This document shows positions 1-9,700 of a DNA stretch of 25,895 nucleotides, piece by piece (positions within the stretch are counted from its first letter, which is position 1; the number at the start of each line of letters is the position of its first letter). The stretch comes from Actinomycetota bacterium (GTDB taxonomy: Bacteria > Actinomycetota > Thermoleophilia > Miltoncostaeales > Miltoncostaeaceae): positions 1-25,895 of the forward strand of contig CANJMX010000006.1 of NCBI GenBank assembly GCA_947475125.1, read 5' to 3'. A program made the translations under genes and the position numbers. The notes under the pieces were generated by a model that was not told the DNA's origin, ran no database searches, and worked only from the letters and a program-made list of their open reading frames with translations.

Positions 1-1230
1 ACCAAGGCCACGCAGTGGCTCTCCACGTCGGCCAACGCCTCCCCCATGCTGGGTGCTGCGTTCGTCGGATCGAAGCTCACGGCCATGTGGCCGGTTTCCG
101 GCGGCGGCAGCCTCGCCGCTGCGTCGGGCTCGCGCACGGTGGCAACGAGTGCAATTGCGAAGCGCACCATTAACCCTCCGATCAAGGTCCCTTACCCCGA
201 GGGTTCATTCGTGCCGGCCTTCAACATCGGAGCGGTGTCGTCGGGTGCAGCGTGGTACGGCATCTCATCAGCCCTCGCCACCAGCACCGGACGCGCATTT
301 GGTGGCCTCGTGGCCGCCGGCAAGGTGCCCACCAACCTGCTCCCATTTGCCGCACCGTCGGTGGGCGGAGAGCCGACCATCAGCATGGGCTCCGACTCCC
401 TGGGCAACATGACCGCTGTCGTGCGCTCCGGAGACGGCATTCTGAACGTGACGACCCGCCCGGCCAGCACGTCGTCGTGGACAGCCCTGCAGGCACTCTC
501 ACCCCAGCCGGTCGCCGGTGCGGCCGATGCTCACGGCGCGTGCTGCGTGTGGACCACGTCGCCATTCGCAGCGGCCGTTGACCCAGCAGGGGACGCGGTG
601 ATCGCATACGCCACCAAAGTGACGCCGGAAGGTGTGATCTCCTCAACGGGAACCAGCACCGGGGTTGTGGCCATGCAGCGCGTCGGGGCCACCGGCACAT
701 TCAGTGCGCCGCAGGTGCTTCAGGTCATTGCTCCCACCACGCTGTCGTCGGGCGTGGTTGTTCACAACGTGCCGAGGGCCATCACCGTCGCCGCCGGTGG
801 GAGCGCACCCAATGCCACCGCATCTGTGGCATGGATCGCCAGCGACTCGTCGGCGATCTCGGCGGCACGGGGTCCCGTGGGCGCTTCGCTGACCGCTCCG
901 CTCAGCATCGCCCTGCCGCAGAGCGCCAGTGGCTGGACGGCGCTGCAGCTGACATCGGCGATCAATCCGCAGGGTGTCGCGGCAGTCCTTCTGGGCGGTG
1001 CGAATTTCCAGGGCACCAGTTGGCCTCTGCTGGCCATCACGTCGGCTCCGGGCTCAAACTGGAGTAACCCCGTGGCCGTCTCTGGCACCAAGGTCTGCGC
1101 TGCCGGGTACCCCGGCGCCACAGTGGCTCCGTACAACACGGGATTTGTCGCGGCCTGGATGTGTGCCAACACCGGGCACGGGACGTCGAGCACCGCGGCC
1201 AACGCCATCGGCGTCGCCTCGTTCCGTTAG
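1..1230 (+). CDS. Secreted beta-propeller-like repeat protein, 5' truncated
   Basis: The frame is open from the first base of the window, so the true start lies upstream; 409 residues remain before the TAG. The protein is rich in Ala, Gly, Ser, Thr and Val. It repeats a loose unit in which a D-x-x-G-[ND] turn (DSLGNM, DPAGDA) is followed by a hydrophobic strand, a basic or aromatic turn and a W/F-x-x-P strand (for example SWTALQALSP and TFSAPQVLQ). This resembles the blades of BNR/sialidase-like propellers common in exported actinobacterial proteins. No catalytic motif, lipobox, anchor or sorting signal is visible in the part present. It converges on a membrane-protein gene, with a strong hairpin between the two stops. 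Function is unknown; export is inferred from composition only, because the N-terminus is missing. Confidence 0.75.
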   Translation, partial: TKATQWLSTSANASPMLGAAFVGSKLTAMWPVSGGGSLAAASGSRTVATSAIAKRTINPPIKVPYPEGSFVPAFNIGAVSSGAAWYGISSALATSTGRAFGGLVAAGKVPTNLLPFAAPSVGGEPTISMGSDSLGNMTAVVRSGDGILNVTTRPASTSSWTALQALSPQPVAGAADAHGACCVWTTSPFAAAVDPAGDAVIAYATKVTPEGVISSTGTSTGVVAMQRVGATGTFSAPQVLQVIAPTTLSSGVVVHNVPRAITVAAGGSAPNATASVAWIASDSSAISAARGPVGASLTAPLSIALPQSASGWTALQLTSAINPQGVAAVLLGGANFQGTSWPLLAITSAPGSNWSNPVAVSGTKVCAAGYPGATVAPYNTGFVAAWMCANTGHGTSSTAANAIGVASFR

Positions 1231-1237
1231 GGGGCTC

Positions 1238-1264
1238 CCCACCCGGCGCAGTGCGCCGGGTGGG
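1238..1264. terminator. Hairpin between convergent genes, likely bidirectional terminator
   Basis: A perfect 13-bp inverted repeat (1238-1250 and 1252-1264) is centred on G1251, with an ACCCGGCGCA arm. It starts 8 nt after the stop of the propeller gene and ends 19 nt before the stop of the convergent membrane-protein gene. There is no T-tract on either side, so it is not a canonical intrinsic terminator, but such GC-rich hairpins commonly sit between convergent genes in high-GC bacteria. Confidence 0.55.
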
Positions 1265-1282
1265 TCCCAGCGGGCGTTGTGA

Positions 1283-3196
1283 TTACGGCCGCAGCGACAT
1301 TGCGTAGAAGTCCACGCCCGCCTGCGGCGGATACAGCAGGGTCATGCGATCGGTGCGAAGCAATTTGGCGGCCCTCGCGGGGAGACCCGGGGGAGCAGGT
1401 GCACGGAGCACGAGCGGGGCGTCGAGAAGCGCCGCGGGCAACCTGAACCGCGCCCTCCCCAATGCCCCGGTCAGCCTGATCTCAGGAGCACGCGATGGCT
1501 TGAACAGCACCGACAGCACCCGCTCGCCGAGATCGGGGCTCCAGTGGATGCGAGCGAACACGATGCGGTTTGCGCCTGCCCTCGGTACGCCCGTGGCACG
1601 GCCGGCTCGCGCAGCAGCAATGCCAACCAGCACCGGCACACCACAGCGGTTGGTGCCGCGCTCAAGAAGCTGCCACCGGCCGCCGGTCATGACCGGGCGG
1701 TACCGGCAGAGTAGGGCGAGGTTCTCATCCGGCGATTGCCAGATCGGCGATTGCCCGTCGGTGCGCGCCACGTCAGCGCGCAGCACGAAGCGGGGTGCAT
1801 CTGCGCCGCGGAGCGCGTCGCCGTTTACCCGGTCGAGCGCCGTGGTCCAGGTGGAATACGACTGAAACTGCGGCAGCGGCTTCCAGTTGAGGTTGTAGGC
1901 CCACGCTGCTGCCACCTCGTAGGGGGTGATGTGCACCCCGGAGCGCCCGATTGCCCTCACCATCGCTGCGGGCACGCCGAGCCGGCTGCGGAGATACGCG
2001 CGGTCGGCGGTGAACTGCGCCGCCCGGGCGTCGGAATCCACAATGAGCAGCGCCTGGTCATATGCACTCGAGACGCGCCCCCGGGGGTCGAGGAGATGCG
2101 CCGTGGGCTGCTCCGTGGATTGAATGGCGAACGCAAAGCCCACCACCACCATGGCAACGGCGGCAACCCTGAGTACCGTGCTCCTCCATGCCACCACGGC
2201 CGGCAGCACGGCGATGGTGAGGAGTGCAAATGGAGCGTGGGTGTCGTGCCGCACGAAGCCGTGCTTGAAGGTGGCCCAGATACCCACCACCAACACCGCG
2301 GAGAGCGCCACTCGTTGGGTGATCGGACGCGCGCGCCATGCGTAGGTGCTCATTGCGATGAGTACGACCGCGAGCGCAAGGAACACCGCGTATTCCCACG
2401 CCCGACCAGGGGTCTCCAGCATCGTGGCGCCCGAATAGCCAGACACCAGCTCGGCGGACCATGCCATCCAGCGCGGCACCGCAATGGGGCTGTTGCCGGT
2501 GGCGAGCCACAGCCCCGATGCGACGATGACCCCGGCGATGGCCCATGCCGCGAGGGCCCGGCCCCTCCCCTGTATCCATGCGGTGAGTCCAAGCACGGCG
2601 ATCGCGATCATCCCGGCGTCCAGCTTGATGAGCAGCAGGAGCGCTGTGGCCACGCCGAGCAGGGCTGACACCACCAGCGCCGCCCGCGGGGTCTGCACGG
2701 GTTGCTGGATGAACATGAGGGCGACCACGAGTGCGAGTAACCCCCCCACCTCTGATGGGAACGTGAACAGCAACGCGCTGGCCGCGTACGCGATGGGAAT
2801 GGCGATGGCCCCGTTACCGAGGCCGCGGCGTGCAGTGACCACCAGCGCCAGCACCAGCAGCCCCCGCATCGCAAACGTGGCGACGAACGCCAGTGCATAG
2901 GTGGGCCCCGTGACCAGAAGTGGAAACACCAGAAACCCGAGCGGGCCGTACGTGAAGCCGATGTCCCGGCCGAACTGGAGCCCCTGATCAGCCGCCAGAT
3001 GCAGACCGATCTGCCATGAGCCATCAAGCCCATCTTGGGGCGATATCCCAACCGACGGCCACGTGAGGAGGTTGATCGCCACAGCGACCCCGACGAGCAC
3101 CACGATCCGCAGCACCCGGTGCGCCCGCCAGGTGATGGCGACGCGACGAGCAGCCTCGAGAGGCCACGACGTGCGGGCGGTGCGGGTGTCCTCCAC
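1283..3196 (-). CDS. Polytopic membrane protein, GT-C-like
   Basis: About 637 residues. The N-terminal two thirds holds roughly 11-12 hydrophobic segments, beginning with a positively charged stretch and the helix RIVVLVGVAVAINLLTW. A soluble, Arg-rich C-terminal third follows. The first extracytoplasmic loop contains an Asp-bearing DGLDGSWQIGL segment followed by a conserved-looking FTYGPLGFL, a layout like that of GT-C-fold lipid-linked glycosyltransferases, but no diagnostic family motif was recognised. Start choice: GTG at 3196 has GGGAG four bases upstream and leaves an 85-bp divergent spacer to the aminotransferase. An upstream in-frame GTG at 3277 would add 27 low-complexity residues and leave only 4 bp between divergent genes, although a TATATC box lies 7 nt before it. 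Substrate unknown. Confidence 0.7.
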   Translation of the reverse strand: MEDTRTARTSWPLEAARRVAITWRAHRVLRIVVLVGVAVAINLLTWPSVGISPQDGLDGSWQIGLHLAADQGLQFGRDIGFTYGPLGFLVFPLLVTGPTYALAFVATFAMRGLLVLALVVTARRGLGNGAIAIPIAYAASALLFTFPSEVGGLLALVVALMFIQQPVQTPRAALVVSALLGVATALLLLIKLDAGMIAIAVLGLTAWIQGRGRALAAWAIAGVIVASGLWLATGNSPIAVPRWMAWSAELVSGYSGATMLETPGRAWEYAVFLALAVVLIAMSTYAWRARPITQRVALSAVLVVGIWATFKHGFVRHDTHAPFALLTIAVLPAVVAWRSTVLRVAAVAMVVVGFAFAIQSTEQPTAHLLDPRGRVSSAYDQALLIVDSDARAAQFTADRAYLRSRLGVPAAMVRAIGRSGVHITPYEVAAAWAYNLNWKPLPQFQSYSTWTTALDRVNGDALRGADAPRFVLRADVARTDGQSPIWQSPDENLALLCRYRPVMTGGRWQLLERGTNRCGVPVLVGIAAARAGRATGVPRAGANRIVFARIHWSPDLGERVLSVLFKPSRAPEIRLTGALGRARFRLPAALLDAPLVLRAPAPPGLPARAAKLLRTDRMTLLYPPQAGVDFYAMSLRP

Positions 3197-3281
3197 AGGG
3201 CTCCCAGGGTCGGCAAGACACGGGCAGCGGCCAGTGTGGCGTGCGGCGGACCAAAGAGGAAGGACCGTTCTTGTCACATTG

Positions 3282-4748
3282 ATGGATATAGAAGGACGAT
3301 TCGGGCGCTACCTTGCACGCGTGGCCTACGACCTCAAGGGCATCGTCGCCAATCGCCTGGGCGAGAACTACGAACTGCACGAGCAGTACGTGAACCCCAC
3401 GCTGGTTGACGTGTTCCGCACCATCGGGTTCGACCGGGTGTACGCGCGCGGTGAGGGAGCGCACCTGTGGGACACCGACGGCGTGAGGTACCTCGACATG
3501 CTCGGGGGCTTCGGCGTGGCGGCAGTCGGGCGCAACAACCCCGTGGTCGCGGGTGCCATCCGTGACGTGCTTGAGATGGACCTGCCCAACATGGTGCAGA
3601 TGGACTGTGCGCTGCTCTCGGGCCTGCTGGCCGAGGCCATCGTGCTGCGCACGCCTCCCCACCTCGACGCGGTGTACTTCTGCAACTCGGGTACGGAGTC
3701 GGTGGAGGCGGCGATGAAGTTTGCCCGCGCCCATACCGGGCGCGATTCCATCGCCCACTTCACAGGCGGCTGGCATGGGCTCACGCTCGGTGCGCTGTCG
3801 GCCATGGGCAACGAGGAGTTTCGCGAGGGGTTTGGTCAGTTACTGGCCGGGGATGAGGTACCCGCCGGTGATCTTGTGGCCCTGGAGCGTGTGCTGGCCC
3901 GTGATGAGACCGCGGCGGTCATCGTCGAGTGCCTGCCAGGGCACAGCGTGCGCATTCCCGAGGAGGGCTTCCTGCGCGGCGTGCAAGACCTGTGCCAGCG
4001 CCACGGCACCCTGCTGATCTGCGACGAGGTGGCAACCGGGTGGGGTCGCACCGGCCGTATGTTCGCGTTTGAGCACTGGGGGCTCGAGCCGGACATCATC
4101 TGCACCAGCAAGGCACTGTCGGGCGGGTATGTGCCGGTGGCGGCAATGGTGTGCCGTCGGGCCATTTACCAGTCGGTATTCAGCAGCATGGAGCGCTGCT
4201 GGGTGCATTCGTCGAGCTTCGGGCGCAACAACCTGGCCATGGCCGCAGGCCTCGCCACGCTCCATGTACTCGACGCCGATGATCTGGTGACCAGAAGTGC
4301 AGTGCAGGGCGCCAAGTTGGTGGACCGCATCAACTCCCTCCGCAGTCGGCACGACGTGCTGAAAGAGGCCCGCGGAATGGGCTGTCTCGTGGCGATCGAG
4401 CTGCAGCCACCACCGAGGGGCACTCGGCGCGTTGCATGGAAGGCCCTGAATGCCGCCCACGAAGGGCTTTTTCCCCAGATGGTGGTGATGCCACTTCTCG
4501 ATCGGCATCACGTGCTCACTCAGGTGACCGGGAACCACGACCCGATCATCCGCCTTATGCCCCCGTTCGTCATCTCAGACGACGACATCTCGTGGTTCGT
4601 GGAGGCCCTCGACGAGGTACTGGCCAACCGCCACCGCCTGCCCGGACCGATGATCGGCATGGGCAGCAAGGCGCTGAAGGCGCGCTTGCGTGGACGGTCG
4701 CGCGACCGGGCCGCAAAGCGGGCTGCCTCCCCCGATGACGTGACATGA
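3282..4748 (+). CDS. Class III PLP-dependent aminotransferase
   Basis: A 488-residue fold-type I, class III (ornithine/acetylornithine/GABA aminotransferase-like) enzyme of the cytoplasm. Visible landmarks in order are: the substrate/PLP phosphate region CNSGTESVEAAMKFARA; the GWHGLTLGALS segment; the ICDEVATGWGRTG segment, whose Asp contacts the PLP pyridine nitrogen; and SKALSGGYVPVAA, whose Lys should form the Schiff base. The N-terminus (about 35 residues before VDVFRTIGFD) and a basic C-terminal tail (KALKARLRGRSRDRAAKR) extend beyond the core. ATG at 3282 was chosen. The purine-rich AGAGGAAGGA at 3255-3264 is 17 nt away, and an in-frame TTG at 3279 is the alternative. The amino donor and acceptor cannot be read from the sequence. 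The neighbours (a GT-C-like membrane protein and a tRNA) do not point to a pathway. Confidence 0.88.
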   Translation: MDIEGRFGRYLARVAYDLKGIVANRLGENYELHEQYVNPTLVDVFRTIGFDRVYARGEGAHLWDTDGVRYLDMLGGFGVAAVGRNNPVVAGAIRDVLEMDLPNMVQMDCALLSGLLAEAIVLRTPPHLDAVYFCNSGTESVEAAMKFARAHTGRDSIAHFTGGWHGLTLGALSAMGNEEFREGFGQLLAGDEVPAGDLVALERVLARDETAAVIVECLPGHSVRIPEEGFLRGVQDLCQRHGTLLICDEVATGWGRTGRMFAFEHWGLEPDIICTSKALSGGYVPVAAMVCRRAIYQSVFSSMERCWVHSSSFGRNNLAMAAGLATLHVLDADDLVTRSAVQGAKLVDRINSLRSRHDVLKEARGMGCLVAIELQPPPRGTRRVAWKALNAAHEGLFPQMVVMPLLDRHHVLTQVTGNHDPIIRLMPPFVISDDDISWFVEALDEVLANRHRLPGPMIGMGSKALKARLRGRSRDRAAKRAASPDDVT

Positions 4749-4828
4749 CGCCGTCCAGAAGGTGATGTCTCCCCCACCTCCGGCCCACTCCTTGCTACCG
4801 TTGCCGACCGCCGCATGAGCGGCGATCT

Positions 4829-4902
4829 GGCGGAGTAGCTCAGCTGGTTAGAGCAGCGGAATCATAATCCGCGTGTCGGGGGTTCGAGTCCCTCCTCCGC
4901 TA
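4829..4902 (+). tRNA. tRNA-Met (anticodon CAT), probably elongator
   Basis: A complete cloverleaf. The acceptor stem GGCGGAG pairs with CTCCGCT (one terminal G-U). The D-arm is GCTC...GAGC. The anticodon stem is GCGGA/TCCGC, with loop ATCATAA giving anticodon CAT at 4863-4865. The variable loop has five bases (GTGTC). The T-arm is GGGGG-TTCGAGT-CCCTC with one G-U pair, and the discriminator is A4902. The 3' CCA is not encoded (CTG follows). The G1-U72 closing pair and the GGCGG...CCGCTA acceptor resemble Gram-positive elongator tRNA-Met. The initiator lacks the Watson-Crick-like 1:72 pair and carries three G-C pairs in the anticodon stem, which is not the case here. A tRNA-Ile2 read through lysidine at C34 is less likely but cannot be fully excluded. 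Confidence 0.95.
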
Positions 4903-4911
4903 CTGCAATTA

Positions 4912-4931
4912 CCCTCTCACGCAGGGCTTTT
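4912..4931 (+). terminator. Candidate tRNA terminator
   Basis: A short stem CCCT/AGGG (4912-4915 and 4923-4926) with a seven-base loop is followed by CTTTT, ten bases after the tRNA discriminator. The stem is short, so this is a weak intrinsic-terminator call. Confidence 0.35.
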
Positions 4932-5096
4932 GGTGCCTTGCAGCGCGACCCATCGCACACCGGTGGCAACCCCTCCCCCCGGACGGGACCGCGCGGAGAA
5001 CACGTTCGCCACCGACCAGCCGCGACGCAACCATGGTTGGGGATGTCAGACAGACCACGCGCACATGGTGAACGCCAGACTCGCCCCGGCCATCTC

Positions 5097-5387
5097 TCAG
5101 GAACTCCCGGGGCGAGTGCGCGAGGCCACGCGCCACGCGGATCGGTTGACTCTCGGCTTGAGCACGAGCCACTCGACTGCCGCAGTGATGAGGCAGGCAA
5201 CGGTGCCGGCAGCTCCCATCACCCCGACGTGCCCCGTGAGGGGCCCCCTGAAATACAGCATGAGCCCCCCGTAGATGAGGCCGGCGATCCCAACCCACCC
5301 AGCGTCGGGCAGACGGCGGGTGGCGCTGCCACCCACGAAGGTGCCACCGAAGAACGCCACATCGAGTGTCGCCTGGGGCACCGGCAT
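5097..5387 (-). CDS. Small putative membrane protein
   Basis: A 96-residue frame with clear hydrophobic segments: a glycine-rich stretch VAFFGGTFVGG, then VGIAGLIYGGLMLYF, and then VGVMGAAGTVACLITAAVEWLVL. It ends in a basic tail (KPRVNRSAWRVASRTRP), a layout consistent with two or three membrane helices. An in-frame TGA lies three codons upstream of ATG 5387, so that ATG is the farthest possible start. No Shine-Dalgarno is seen before it. No family was recognised. It lies alone between the tRNA and the divergent exported-protein gene. The ordered pattern of hydrophobic segments and charged tail argues for a real gene, but an accidental high-GC frame cannot be ruled out. Confidence 0.5.
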   Translation of the reverse strand: MPVPQATLDVAFFGGTFVGGSATRRLPDAGWVGIAGLIYGGLMLYFRGPLTGHVGVMGAAGTVACLITAAVEWLVLKPRVNRSAWRVASRTRPGSS

Positions 5388-5573
5388 TGGCTTTCATGCG
5401 GTCGGAATTGATCCGCAGCCGGGGCGCAACCGGCAAAATCGGGAAGCGCCTCCGGTTTCTCGCTACACCGAATCATACGACCGGGCGCGCAGCGCGCAAC
5501 TTTGCCATGTTTCCCGCCAACGACGATTCCCCGCGTCCTCAAATCATGGATCGTCTCTCCCGGAGGAACTCCC

Positions 5574-6773
5574 GTGTCGACGATCGCCTCGTACCGCAGA
5601 CCCCTCGTGATCGCCTTCGCAGGCTTCGCAGTTGCGTCAGGGGCCGCCGTCATCCCGTCCGTGGCCGCGGCCGCCAGCGCAGTCGCCCCCAGCCTTTTCA
5701 GGGGGTGCGGCCAGAGCCTCACGGGCTCCGACTACGCGGCGGGCAACATCATCAACAACTCTGCGTGCGCAGTTCTGTTGAACGACACCCATGGATGGGT
5801 GGCCAACACGAATCACAATCAGCCGGGACGGATCAGTATCGATGGGGGTCTGGTTTTTTCGGGCGAGGGTGCAACGGCGCGGCGGGGAGTTGCCGCCTGG
5901 ATTCCGGGCAATGGCAACCGGACGCGCACATGCGACAGCCGCTGCTTCGGCTCAGGCAACTTCTGGGCCACAACGGCATGGCCCAGCCCGTCGGCAGGGA
6001 CCGTCTTCAACTTTCGCCCCGGGCATTGGGCCGCCTCGGGTTGCAGGGGGGCGGCGGGCTCGGCGGCCCGATGCGACACCACGGCCACGTATCGAGTGCC
6101 AACGTTCGAGGGCGAGCCTGTCGTGCAGAGGAAGGTGCGGGAGCGCGTGAGTTCGGGCCGCATGCAGGCGCAGACCCGTTCCGGACACTCAACAGCATGC
6201 GCAGCTGGGCCCCTCATCTTCGTTCGGTGCGAGCCGGTGGGAACGCCGGCCACGGGGGCACAGACGCGAACCGTGATCAGGCTGTCCACCGCCCTCGTGA
6301 CTGTGAACATCATCAATTCCGTCAATCAACGCCTTGATCTCGCGGATGGCGGCCTGAATTTTGGCAATTGGGCGCGTGACCCGCGCGCCGAGTACCACGA
6401 GGACGCAGTTCTTCCGAATGGGCAGCCGAACACCTCGATCTCACTCGCTCCGATCGTCGCGTCCAGATCCGGCAACGCCGTGTGGGGAGCGCTTCGACCG
6501 CTGAGCACAACCTCGTCAGCATCGTTCTCATACGAGTTCAGGGACACCACGGAGAGCGGCACCAACGTGAACCGGACCGCATTCTCGGGCAACCGGGTGA
6601 CTCTCACAGTGAGCCTCGACGCCCACGGCAAGGACAACGGGAGTTCCTGCATCGTGACCACACCCGCTGGCCGCTCCACCGCGGTGTGCAGGGGTGGAGC
6701 GCCCGATGGATCGATCGTTGTCACCAGCAATGACCAGAACCGGGCGGTGACGGTCACCGTCGCACCGCAGTAG
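5574..6773 (+). CDS. Exported cysteine-containing protein upstream of RHS gene
   Basis: A 399-residue protein. The GTG at 5574 is the clear start, because GGAGG at 5562-5566 sits seven bases upstream. Earlier in-frame ATGs lack this and would precede the signal peptide. The N-terminus has a short basic region (ASYRRP), a hydrophobic core (LVIAFAGFAVASGAAVIP) and Ala-x-Ala sites, which is a Sec signal peptide. The mature part has about ten cysteines, several closely spaced (RTCDSRCFGSG, SGCRGAAGSAARC), suggesting disulfides outside the cell. It also has many Asn/Thr/Ser and beta-strand-like stretches. No known domain was recognised. The RHS gene starts 18 bp after its stop, so the two are probably co-transcribed. 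An exported partner or surface role is inference. Confidence 0.8.
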   Translation: MSTIASYRRPLVIAFAGFAVASGAAVIPSVAAAASAVAPSLFRGCGQSLTGSDYAAGNIINNSACAVLLNDTHGWVANTNHNQPGRISIDGGLVFSGEGATARRGVAAWIPGNGNRTRTCDSRCFGSGNFWATTAWPSPSAGTVFNFRPGHWAASGCRGAAGSAARCDTTATYRVPTFEGEPVVQRKVRERVSSGRMQAQTRSGHSTACAAGPLIFVRCEPVGTPATGAQTRTVIRLSTALVTVNIINSVNQRLDLADGGLNFGNWARDPRAEYHEDAVLPNGQPNTSISLAPIVASRSGNAVWGALRPLSTTSSASFSYEFRDTTESGTNVNRTAFSGNRVTLTVSLDAHGKDNGSSCIVTTPAGRSTAVCRGGAPDGSIVVTSNDQNRAVTVTVAPQ

Positions 6774-6791
6774 ACGGCTGATCCCACCCGC

Positions 6792-9700
6792 ATGAAGCCC
6801 CTCTTCCGTCACGGTCATCTGGCCACCATCCTGGTGGCCCTCGGGCTTGCGGCCCTGATGCTCCTCGGGCAGCCGGTGATAATCATCGGCAGCCTGGGGG
6901 CGATCGACAGTGCCGCTGCTGCGCCCGTGGCGCCGGCGGGCCAGTGGAACGCGGCAGCCCTGCCCGCCATCGAAGGCGTCTCCGACGCCGGGGGCACCCG
7001 CCCGCCGCTGGCGGGCGACATCGTCAACATGCGCAGCACGGGAGTGGCCACATCCACGCGCCCGGTCCTGCGGGCCGAGACCGAGTCGTCGTTCAATGGC
7101 CGCAGGGTGATCTTCCAGATCCGGTCTGCTGACGACCGCATGGTGCTGCCCCGCGGTGTATCACCCGCGATCACCGTGGCGCAGGGGGCCGCGCAGTGGA
7201 CGGTACCGCAGGGGGTCTTGTCCCCCTTCCACACATACCGCATGGTGGCGCTTGATGCGGCCGACGTGCGCACCCAGATCGTCTCCTCGCGCCCACTGAG
7301 CATCGACCCCCAGCGCGCGCGTGAGCAGCAGATATGGAACTGGGGCGGGATCCGCGTGGCCAAGGTGACTGGCGAGCCCGCTCTGGCTCTCGCATCGCCG
7401 TTGGTGACCACCACATCCGGCGCCATCGGCTTCGAGGTTCGCTTCCAGCCCAGTAACCCGTCCTGGAAGGGACTGCCCCCCGGGTGGGTGCTCGAGCCCG
7501 GCGGCTCGCCCTCCCGGTGGGTGAGCCTCACGCTCGACGGCGGGACCGGAAACGCGATCCTGCGCCAGATGGATGGCTTTTCTGTCACCTTCGTCCGCTC
7601 GGGAGCGAACGGTGCCTACGTGCCCCAGATGGGGCCACATCACGAATGGCCTGGCGGCGGCTACGCCGACCTGTTCCGCAACGGCGATGGGTCGTTCACT
7701 GTCACCGACGTCAACCAGGCGGTGACCACATTCCCGGCTCCGGCGGAGGGGGCCTCGCATGCGGTGCTGCATCCGGCGCGCGCATGGTCGGAGGGGTCGC
7801 CCATGATCCAGCAGTCATGGGAGGGAGGCCATCTGGCGCTGCTCACCGACCCGGTGAGCAGGCGCAGCATTCACCTCACCTACGGCCCGAGCACCGGGTG
7901 CGCAGCACCTGCTGAGGGCTTCATCGCGCCGCCTGCCGGAATGCTGTGCGCCACGCATGACTGGGCTGGCCAGACGATGCAGATCTCGTATGTGCAGACC
8001 GCATCGGGGCCGCAGGTTGGCCGCATCACCACCAATTCACAGGCGGCGCGTGACGCCGCCGTGTCCGATATCGGGTGGACGCCCGATGGACTGCCCGCCC
8101 GCCTGCGCCAGCCGCTGGCTGCGGCTGCCGTGGCCAGCGGGGTCATCCCCGGGCTCGGCCCGCAGGACACTCGCGCAATGACCCAGGTGAGCTATGACGG
8201 CACCGGGCGGGTGGCGACCATTACCGGGTCGGCCGGGCTGGTGTCGGGTACTCGCCAGACCGACGCCCAGCAGGCGCAGGTAACGCAGAGCCTCCTGTAC
8301 CGCACGAGCCCGCAGGGCCAGGCCACCTTCACGGTCACCCAGACGGACATCGCTACCCCTGGTGGAATCGTTCATCAGGCAATTGCGAACGTCAGCACCA
8401 TGGACGAGACCCAGGTCGTCCGACCCGATGGCTGCCGCACGAGCACCACCTTCAATAGCGACGACAACGCGACGGAAGTTCGTAACTCATGCGACAACAC
8501 GCGTTCGACCACCGCCTACGACGCGAGCGGCCAGGCCATCAGCGCACGCGGCCCCACCCGGGCACCCATCAACACCGCAGGGGTTCCCGCGCTGCGGACT
8601 GCGTACGACACCACATCCAAGAACCGAACGGCCAGCCGGACGGGTCGCCCCCTTGAGGGGCTGATGCAACTCACGTGGAACAATCGCTCCTTCTCGGGTG
8701 TCCCAGCGGACCGCAGCGTGGGGCCGCGTGTCGGCGGCGTCACGCCCCGGCAGATGGTGCTCAACTTCGATGAGAACCCCTCGGGAGCAGGCGGCGACTG
8801 GAGTTCCCGGCTGTCGGGCGACTACATCGCGCCGCGCGAGGGCGACTTCCGTTTTCTGTCGCAGAGTGCAGGCGCGCAGATGTTCGTCAATGGCCGCTCA
8901 TGTGCTCCCGTGGCGTGCACCCTGTCGCTGGCTGCGGGGGAACGTGCGCATGTGCAGGCATCCCTGCGGGCCGATGGCGCGGCAGGGCTCGTCCTACAGG
9001 TGCAGGTGCCCGGGCAGGGCCTCGGCCCCATCCCGGTTGCCGATCTTTCGCCCGCCCTGCTCCAGATGACCGAGCAGTGGACGAACGACGAGATCGCTCT
9101 CGGCGGGGCACCGGCGTCACTGAAGGACATGGTTGCCTATAACAATCAGTCCGGTGGGCAGGTGATCGAGCAGACCTCTTCCCAGGGGACGAAGCTCAAG
9201 TACGCATGGCGGCCCTACACCGGCACGGACGGCGACTACGGCCAGATGGGGAGTTGGACCAACCCGCGCGGCAAGACCACCACCTTCAAGTACTTCAGCG
9301 CCACCCAGAAGGCAAGCGGATGTGGCGGAGGTACGGCCAGCCAGGGCGGCCTCTTCAAATCGCAGAGCAGCCCGGGAGTCAGCGATCCGGCGGTCGTCAC
9401 CTACGACAGCGCCGGGCGTCTTCAGTCGTCCTCGAGCGGTGAGTCCCAGATGTGCGTCCGCCACGACGGCACCGGTGCGGTGACCTCCGGAACGCTTACG
9501 GGCCCCGGCCAGCCGTATTCGATCGGCTCCGACCGGATGGCGGAGGGAAACCCGCTGGTCGCCACCGCCACAGTGACTGCCAGCGGCGTCACCACGAGCG
9601 CGACAACTGAAATGGCGATCAATGGGACGGTGCACCGCACGACCGACTCGCACGGCACCGTCACAACCACTGCGTATGACCCAGGCACGGGCAGCCCCAC

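Noticed and set aside
1736..2668. 310-codon plus-strand frame opposite the GT-C-like gene
   Set aside because: His/Arg/Gly-rich composition with no hydrophobic or domain pattern; it is the antisense of a clear membrane protein in high-GC DNA.
4829..4902. tRNA-Ile2 (lysidine at C34)
   Set aside because: Acceptor stem and G1-U72 pair resemble elongator tRNA-Met; the CAT anticodon alone cannot settle it, so Met was preferred.
5366..6337. 323-codon plus-strand frame overlapping the exported-protein gene
   Set aside because: Arg/Gln/His-rich shadow; the frame starting at GTG 5574 has a Shine-Dalgarno and a signal peptide.
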